Shown piece after piece: positions 59,202 through 64,000 of a DNA stretch of 64,000 nt; position 1 is the first letter of the stretch; each line of letters begins with the position of its first letter. This stretch comes from Edaphobacter modestus (lineage in GTDB: Bacteria > Acidobacteriota > Terriglobia > Terriglobales > Acidobacteriaceae), in the NCBI RefSeq assembly GCF_004217555.1, contig NZ_SHKW01000001.1, positions 5,890,001-5,954,000 of the forward strand, in the 5' to 3' direction. The position numbers were made by a program, and so were the translations under genes. The notes under the pieces are model-generated. The model was not told the origin of the DNA and did no database searches. It saw only the letters and a list, made by a program, of their open reading frames with translations.

Positions 59202-59545
59202 GAGTTTCGACCAATCCATGGCTGTCCAGGCCGTCAGCCGGCGGGTAAAGAACATCGGGATTCCTCGCCTAAATATCTTACGGATAATGCTCGATAAGCT
59301 TGAGCTGTGCCTCCACGCGCTTCAGTGCCTGCATTGACGGATTTGCTGCCCATACAAATCCTTACATGTACCTAACCGTTCCTGACAGCGCTTTGTTGTT
59401 GACCTCTCCACAATAGAACTCTGGGAGAGCTCATGAAGGTAAGAAGATGGTTGCTCGATAAGTCCTGTGCATTGCACTCGTTCCGAGTTCAAACACTAGG
59501 AGCGCATGCACGGGTGCGTCTTAAGATCTCTCAGGGAGACTGCAA
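59202..59545. other. Intergenic region between the kinase and the RND adaptor remnant
   Basis: This 344-base region holds the second exact copy of the 15-base motif at 59352-59366. On the reverse strand at 59280-59340 a short coding-like string (NPSMQALKRVEAQLKLIEHY) may be the end of a lost gene. Nothing else is supported. Confidence 0.4.
59352..59366 (-). promoter_or_regulatory. TGTAAGGATTTGTAT motif, reverse strand
   Basis: It is identical to the copy at 57642. It lies about 200 bases upstream of the RND adaptor remnant, so an efflux gene may once have belonged to the response-regulator regulon. Confidence 0.5.
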
Positions 59546-59549
59546 GTGA

Positions 59550-59900
59550 GTGATTATCTGGGAGAGAGCGAACAAAAGCTCGCACAACCTGGTTCTGCAG
59601 AGTTGGCCATCGTTGCGAAGCGTACTTCCAAGGTCAGAGAGGATAGTGGCCATTTTCTTGGGCGCAACTCTGACCCTCGGCATCTTCTTTGCACTGCGGT
59701 CTCAGAAGCACAAGGTCGACTCTGCCGCTGCTGGAGCGGAAGATCATTCTGTCATTGTCTATGTCGGCACGGCATACCAAGGTGACATGGGCGTATCTAT
59801 CAATGCGCTCGGTACGGTGACCCCAATATCTACCGTGAACATCTACAGTCAGGTGAGCGGGCAGGTTCTCGCGGTGCATTATCGCGAGGGGCAGATGAAT
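59550..59900 (+). pseudogene. RND efflux periplasmic adaptor (MdtA/AcrA-like), N-terminal remnant
   Basis: The frame has a membrane anchor (IVAIFLGATLTLGIFFALRS) and the start of the adaptor's barrel and lipoyl domains (VSINALGTVTPISTVNIYSQ, VSGQVLAVHYREGQM). It then breaks at about 59895, where reverse-strand TonB receptor sequence begins. About 115 of some 400 residues remain. No RND pump gene follows. Confidence 0.8.
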
Positions 59901-60274
59901 CTGGCCGAACGCTGGATATGGACGCAATCCGGTTGTGGGGTCTTTGAGATTGATATAGGTCGTATTAAGTAGATTAGTGCCTTTACTTCCCACATAGGAG
60001 AGCGTGCCCACGAAGCTCTTCGGCAGTGCCTGCTGTACCGACAGTCCCCACTGCGTCACTTACATATCCTTGCGATTGCGATCAGCTTCACGCGGCGAGA
60101 TGATGCGGGGCGTATGGCTGAGAAACGGCGTGATGGATACGAGAGGTTCGGAATGGAGTTCAGCGAGTACTGCGCAATCTCGTTGCTGATCGGAAAGTTT
60201 TGGTCGTCGAGCTGTCCGTCGCCAAGATAGATGCCGAAGCCGCTGCGAATGACGGTGTCTCCCGCTAAGCGCAT
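59895..60274 (-). pseudogene. TonB-dependent receptor barrel fragment
   Basis: The reverse strand reads RLAGDTVIRSGFGIYLGDGQ, LDDQNFPISNEIAQYSLNSI, then SPREADRNRKDM, a stop codon, VTQWGLSVQQALPKSFVGTL, SYVGSKGTNLLNTTYINLKD and PTTGLRPYPAFGQI. This is a mid-barrel stretch of an Oar-like receptor (G-Y-V-G-S-K-G and P-x-G-x-R-P-Y are frequent there). There is a frameshift near 60120 and a nonsense TAA at about 60060. Both ends are cut. Confidence 0.8.
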
Positions 60275-60781
60275 GGGTGCCCACGTTAGCGCGTGACTAC
60301 CAGGTGATCGATATCGCCGCTTCTGACCCGACTCAACTCGCTACATCCAATAACCGCAAAATGCGTCGAAGGCTCGAAACCGCGAGCAATGCGTTTCGTA
60401 CCACAACCTGCTCAGCGCCACTGCAGAGGCGAACAGCATCCGCCGTGGGCGGGCTTCCGAAGGGACGCGCGTACTTGCGGCTGAACTGAGAAAGGCGAGG
60501 CATCCCAACTTGAAAGGCCGTCGCCGTATCAGGACTCTCCGCGAGCAACATACGGCGAGCCTCTGCAGCCCCACCTATTTCTAATACTGCAGGAGGCTCA
60601 TGGCGGTGACGGCACGATAGTGCCGATACAGTGCGCCGCACTCATGTGAGATTCAGGTTGGTCCAGATGGTCAAAAGCACGACCACGAAGAGTGATTGTT
60701 GCTGCTGCGGTTTCTGCGCGCCACTCTAGTCACACGAATTCTATTCGTGAATGGCTCTTTGATTTGCTGTTCGGACTGAGG
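60275..60781. other. Stretch of about 500 bases with no supported gene
   Basis: Frames at 60277-60489 (+) and 60333-60641 (-) lack a recognisable family. The region lies between the receptor fragment and the VWA operon. Confidence 0.35.
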
Positions 60782-61762
60782 TCATTTCATATCAGTCTTT
60801 GTGTCGCGGGACGAGGATTGTTTTGAGAGATAGCCGGACCGGGTATAAACAGTTATCTTGCCGTGTCCCTCAGCATGCGCCTCAACTGTGACGGTGTGAT
60901 AGCCGTCAACGGAAGCATGTGGGGAATGGTATGCGAGGACGTACTGGTTGCGAATGTCGCGGGCGACTTCGGCGGCGACTGAATCGATATCCTTTAGCGA
61001 ACCCGGGAAAAAGGCGATTCCTCCGGTTTCGCTGGAGAGCGCCTGGAGGTCACGTCTGGCATGCCGCGACTTATCGCCTCCAAAGAGCAGCCCGATGGAA
61101 TAGATGATCGGACCTTGCAGATCCTGGACGCGATGGATCGCGTTATCAAGGTTGAGCTTCGAGGAGTTGTCATCACCATCGGTAATCACGATCAGCACCT
61201 TTCGGGGGCGTGTAGCGGATCGCTCCATCTTGTCGGCGGCAGTGACGACAGTGTCGTAGAGCGCAGTACCACCGGACTGGCTCAAATGTGCGAGTCCATT
61301 CTGTAGTTCGCCAATATCCGAAGTGAAGTCCTGATCGAGGTAAGCCTGGTCGGAGAAGTTGATCACGAAGGTCTCATCATGTGGATTTGAAGCTTTCACC
61401 AGATCAAGCGCGGCAGAGGCAACTGCAGCTCGTTTGGTGCTCATCGACCCCGAGTTATCGACGAGCAGACCGACGGAAACAGGCGTGTCCTGGTGCTGCA
61501 AAGAAATAACTGTTTGGAGCGTTTTGTCTTCGAAGACCTTGAAGTTCCTCCTGGTCAGGTCGTTGACGAGTTCTCTCTTGTTGTCTAGAACAGTGCAGTT
61601 CAGGACAACTTCTCCAGCATCGACGTGCAGAGTGTATGCGCCTGATGAGCCTGGTTTAGGTTGCTGACTTTGCATCACGTTCGCAATGCTCTGTGCACCG
61701 GCGGCGAGCACACCAGAGATCACAATTGCGAAGGCTACTGCCAGAATGGGCTCCTGCTTCAT
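60782..61762 (-). CDS. VWFA-related domain exported protein
   Basis: The 326-residue protein has a signal peptide (LAVAFAIVISGVLAAGAQS) and a von Willebrand factor A domain with a complete MIDAS: DNSGSMS at 102-108, GGTALYD and ITDGDD. Before it lies the strand-rich segment VVLNCTVLDNKRELVNDLTR and NFKVFED found in the acidobacterial VWFA-related family. It should bind a divalent metal and a protein partner in the periplasm. It overlaps the upstream gene by four bases (61759-61762), so the two are translationally coupled. Confidence 0.9.
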   Translation of the reverse strand: MKQEPILAVAFAIVISGVLAAGAQSIANVMQSQQPKPGSSGAYTLHVDAGEVVLNCTVLDNKRELVNDLTRRNFKVFEDKTLQTVISLQHQDTPVSVGLLVDNSGSMSTKRAAVASAALDLVKASNPHDETFVINFSDQAYLDQDFTSDIGELQNGLAHLSQSGGTALYDTVVTAADKMERSATRPRKVLIVITDGDDNSSKLNLDNAIHRVQDLQGPIIYSIGLLFGGDKSRHARRDLQALSSETGGIAFFPGSLKDIDSVAAEVARDIRNQYVLAYHSPHASVDGYHTVTVEAHAEGHGKITVYTRSGYLSKQSSSRDTKTDMK

Positions 61763-63141
61763 TTTGATGCTCCGGGGTTAATACCGGGCATAGGAAGCGA
61801 CGTTCTGCTGCCGAAGCCGATCTCCATAACAGTGTCTTTCGGAAAGACGATCTCTCGCCCCTTCCCAAGAAAGTTGTTATAGATGGAACGGCTTCCACCA
61901 TAGGCACTCATGAGGATGCCATAGGTGTGAGACCGAACAGCAATGCCCACAACCAGGCCGATGAGTTTGAAGCCTGTGGCGCCTCCAGCGATCGGGCTTG
62001 CATCTCCGACGTCGTTCCGTCCGCCGCTTCCAATCAGTGCCAAACCCACAGAAGCACCGGTTGAGAGGTATCGAGTCTTCGAAGAAGTAGATTTGGTGCC
62101 GCCTTCAGAATCAAGCTGGGCATTGTCTGCCGAGTCGGACTGAATGCCCTCGAGCCTGGTATCCACGGTCTGAACAACTCCATTGGGCAGGATCACTTCA
62201 CGGAAGACGATACGCAGTTGTCCGTTGCGATGCAGACGGCGTGCGGGGCGCACTTGGAGAACGGAGCCGCGGAGACGAGTTCCGGCGGGAAGGATGAGGC
62301 GTTTTTGGTCCACGAGCGGTTGCGAAAGTTGGGCTTCCACGTCGGCGCTCTTCGCTGTGATCGCCGAGTTCAGCGGAGTCAACAGGTCGGCATGCACAAG
62401 GCTTCCGGGTGGAGGCTGGGTCCCGATACCAGAAAGAGTATCGGAAGGTACGGATTCACTGCCAAAGTCGAGTGGCTGCGACAGCTCCGCGGAGTAAAGC
62501 GTTCCAGCGTCGATGTACTGCGGATGCACTGGGAGCTGGGCGACGGCATAGCGCGTCACAAGATGCATCCGGCCGGGCGACCCCACTTGTTTCATGGCAT
62601 TGTTCCACTGCGCACGGGCTTGATCCATCTTCTGGGCGGCGGCATCCTTCACAACGTTCTTTTTATGCTCGTTAGCGGTCACCAGACGGATGACCTGTCC
62701 CGACCCGGGAACTGCGGTGGCGTGCAGGTCGATATGACGGCCATCGGGTAAGATGAGTTCGTCGAAGACGACAGCAAGCTTATGGGAAGGAGTGAAGTCG
62801 GCGTTCAGGGCGCTCAGTGTTCTCCTGCTGCTCGAGATGGGGTCAATGGCAGAGATTCGACCATTTGCCGCGGTACCTACGGGAATGACAAGACGATCGA
62901 AAACATAGACGGGCTGCATGACACGCCCAGTGATAGGCTCTCCAACCTTCCGGACACGCACTTCCTTATCGAGGGCGATCTGCAACGGAGTCCCGTTGGG
63001 AGCGGTCATTGCAATGGTGTGGGGTTCAGATGAGGGCTGTGGAGAGGTGGGCTGGAGCTGGGGAGCCGCAATCTGTGCAGGTAGGCGGCCGACGAAGGCC
63101 CAGGCAAACAGAAGGATCGAGAGAAAACGACGGGACATCAT
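61759..63141 (-). CDS. Exported protein of unknown function, coupled to the VWA gene
   Basis: The 460-residue protein has a signal peptide (FLSILLFAWAFVGRLPAQ). It is rich in beta strands and has repeated segments such as RLVIPVGTAANGRISAID, LILPDGRHIDLHATAV, RLILPAGTRLRGSVLQVRPA and REVILPNGVVQTVDTRLEG. The motif (L/V)I(L)P(A/V)GT.(.)(.)G(R/S)(I/V) recurs three times, as in TrbI/VirB10-like C-terminal barrels, though I would not assign it there. Near the end a Gly-rich hydrophobic segment (GFKLIGLVVGIAV) may be membrane-active. It is the first gene of the VWA operon. Confidence 0.75.
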   Translation of the reverse strand: MMSRRFLSILLFAWAFVGRLPAQIAAPQLQPTSPQPSSEPHTIAMTAPNGTPLQIALDKEVRVRKVGEPITGRVMQPVYVFDRLVIPVGTAANGRISAIDPISSSRRTLSALNADFTPSHKLAVVFDELILPDGRHIDLHATAVPGSGQVIRLVTANEHKKNVVKDAAAQKMDQARAQWNNAMKQVGSPGRMHLVTRYAVAQLPVHPQYIDAGTLYSAELSQPLDFGSESVPSDTLSGIGTQPPPGSLVHADLLTPLNSAITAKSADVEAQLSQPLVDQKRLILPAGTRLRGSVLQVRPARRLHRNGQLRIVFREVILPNGVVQTVDTRLEGIQSDSADNAQLDSEGGTKSTSSKTRYLSTGASVGLALIGSGGRNDVGDASPIAGGATGFKLIGLVVGIAVRSHTYGILMSAYGGSRSIYNNFLGKGREIVFPKDTVMEIGFGSRTSLPMPGINPGASK

Positions 63142-63639
63142 TCCGGAGGAGACCTCAGCACGTAGAGAATGCGCATCTGCTAACGACTTGCCGGCCTCGT
63201 CCTGAAGGTTCCTGCCCTGGCACCCGTACCGGCACAGCGAAGGGAAGCCCGATGGGTTGAAGCTGCCGGCTTACCGCTCAGCCGCGCCGCGATGTTTCGC
63301 ATGCTCCCGGTGACTTGAGAATTGATTGTAGTGAGCGTAGCTGAAGATATCCTTAAGATTGAGTTCGCCGCAGATTAAAAAGAGAGTTCGCTTCTTACCG
63401 CCACCGGGCAAGCCGAAAACACTGCGACAATTACCGCGAGATGCGACGCCTATAGCCATACCCTGTGGCGGGGTCGGCACTGACTCCGACTTCAGCAAAT
63501 AATGCTTTTGAACCGCTACCGTATCAAACCTCAGCCGTCGCATAAGTCCTTATAGATTATGTAAATTTGGAGTGTCCATCGGGTCCTTCAGCAAATATTC
63601 AGGAAATCTGATTACTCTAAAAGTCAGGTTTGTACCCTC
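63142..63639. other. Intergenic region before the response regulator at the right edge
   Basis: This 498-base gap lies between divergent genes. A reverse-strand frame at 63271-63543 contains FGLPGGGKKRTLFLICGELN, which looks coding-like, but I cannot place it. TTATAGATTATGTAAATTT at about 63550 may be part of the promoter of the response regulator. Confidence 0.35.
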
Positions 63640-64000
63640 ATGAGAATTCTGGTTGTGGAAGACGATCGAAAGATGGCTTTGCTTCTCCGGGACGCACTCG
63701 AGAAGCAAGCGCATCGGATTGTTCTTGCATCTACAGGCACGGATGGCTTAGATATTGCTCGCAGCCATCCCTTTGAAGCTATCATCCTGGATGCGATGCT
63801 TCCTGAAATGGATGGATTTTCAGTGGCGCGATTCTTGCGTGAGGCGAAAGTCGCAACCCCCATACTGATGCTGACTGCGCTCGATGCAACAAAAGATGTT
63901 GTTCGCGGGTTAGACAATGGCGTTGACGATTATCTTACGAAGCCTTTTGCCTTTGCAGAGTTGTTCGCCCGATTACGGGCGCTTAGCCGCCGTACCCCAA
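63640..64000 (+). CDS. Response regulator, OmpR family, N-terminal part (cut by the window edge)
   Basis: From the ATG at 63640 the frame is open to the right edge and gives 120 residues. It is a complete receiver domain: acidic VVEDD (6-9), phospho-acceptor Asp51 in ILDAMLPEMDGF, switch Thr in MLTA and Lys101 in DDYLTKPFAF. The DDYLTKPF..AEL.AR..AL.RR end is typical of OmpR/PhoB regulators just before the winged helix, which must lie beyond the window. A kinase gene probably follows. Confidence 0.9.
   Translation, partial: MRILVVEDDRKMALLLRDALEKQAHRIVLASTGTDGLDIARSHPFEAIILDAMLPEMDGFSVARFLREAKVATPILMLTALDATKDVVRGLDNGVDDYLTKPFAFAELFARLRALSRRTP

Noticed and set aside
1..64000. CRISPR arrays or restriction/defence clusters
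   Set aside because: No regularly spaced direct repeats of 25-40 bases and no cas, methylase or known defence genes were seen.

Overview
The window looks like chromosomal DNA of a soil acidobacterium of the Terriglobales type (Granulicella, Terriglobus and Edaphobacter relatives). Support comes from two very large TonB-dependent receptors with N-terminal carboxypeptidase-regulatory-like domains, a VWFA-related exported protein, several exported proteins of the kind common in that group, CadC-like membrane regulators and PAS-rich sigma54 activators. This is inference from protein families; no rRNA or complete tRNA is present. The region is accessory in character: working operons alternate with many truncated or frameshifted genes and transposon remnants.

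Layout. 1-6.6 kb: small oxidoreductase genes with local regulators (AraC plus aldo/keto reductase, a frameshifted FMN azoreductase, a VOC protein, a DUF1348/NTF2-like protein, HxlR plus SDR). 6.6-12.5 kb: signalling island with a 941-residue PAS-GAF-PAS-PAS-AAA+-HTH sigma54 activator, decayed STAS-like genes, a receiver/zinc-ribbon protein and a sigma-factor-like protein, with Tn3 and response-regulator debris. 12.9-18.0 kb: TetR and a tripartite efflux operon (TolC, EmrA, EmrB types). 18.2-26.3 kb: UspA-type protein, STAS-like protein, MHS transporter, cupin, nitronate monooxygenase, lactate dehydrogenase and a di-heme peroxidase. 26.4-29.2 kb: gene graveyard (IclR, LysR, IS6 and KatG fragments) ending at the 3' half of a tRNA-Pro. 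29.6-39.4 kb: a glycan-use cluster (two putative glycosidases, GH27 alpha-galactosidase, TonB receptor, CadC-like regulator). 40.0-41.7 kb: integrase remnant cut by an IS6-family element with perfect 16-bp ends. 41.9-48.1 kb: trpC, DUF3455, folC and GMC oxidoreductase. 48.1-49.1 kb: debris. 49.6-54.3 kb: second TonB receptor with a beta-propeller protein. 54.7-59.2 kb: response regulator and sensor kinase separated by two reverse-strand genes. 59.5-60.3 kb: truncated RND adaptor and TonB receptor pieces. 60.8-63.1 kb: VWA operon. The last 361 bases hold the start of another response regulator.

Main unusual feature. A conserved unit occurs eight times (about 2.9, 9.4, 10.6, 19.2, 24.5, 26.4, 43.0 and 43.6 kb). 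When complete it contains the 3' tail of a sigma54-activator gene, a leader with a tandem TTCCGCGAA motif, a near-perfect -24/-12 promoter and a small STAS-like gene. Only the copy at 6.6-9.7 kb has a complete activator gene; only the copies at 19.4 and 26.4 kb have an intact STAS-like gene; one copy now lies directly upstream of the azoreductase gene. This suggests a duplicating and decaying sigma54 cassette that may be rewired to new genes. A second regulatory signal is an exact 15-base motif, TGTAAGGATTTGTAT, in two promoter regions, with a 12/15 match upstream of the response-regulator gene at 54.68 kb.
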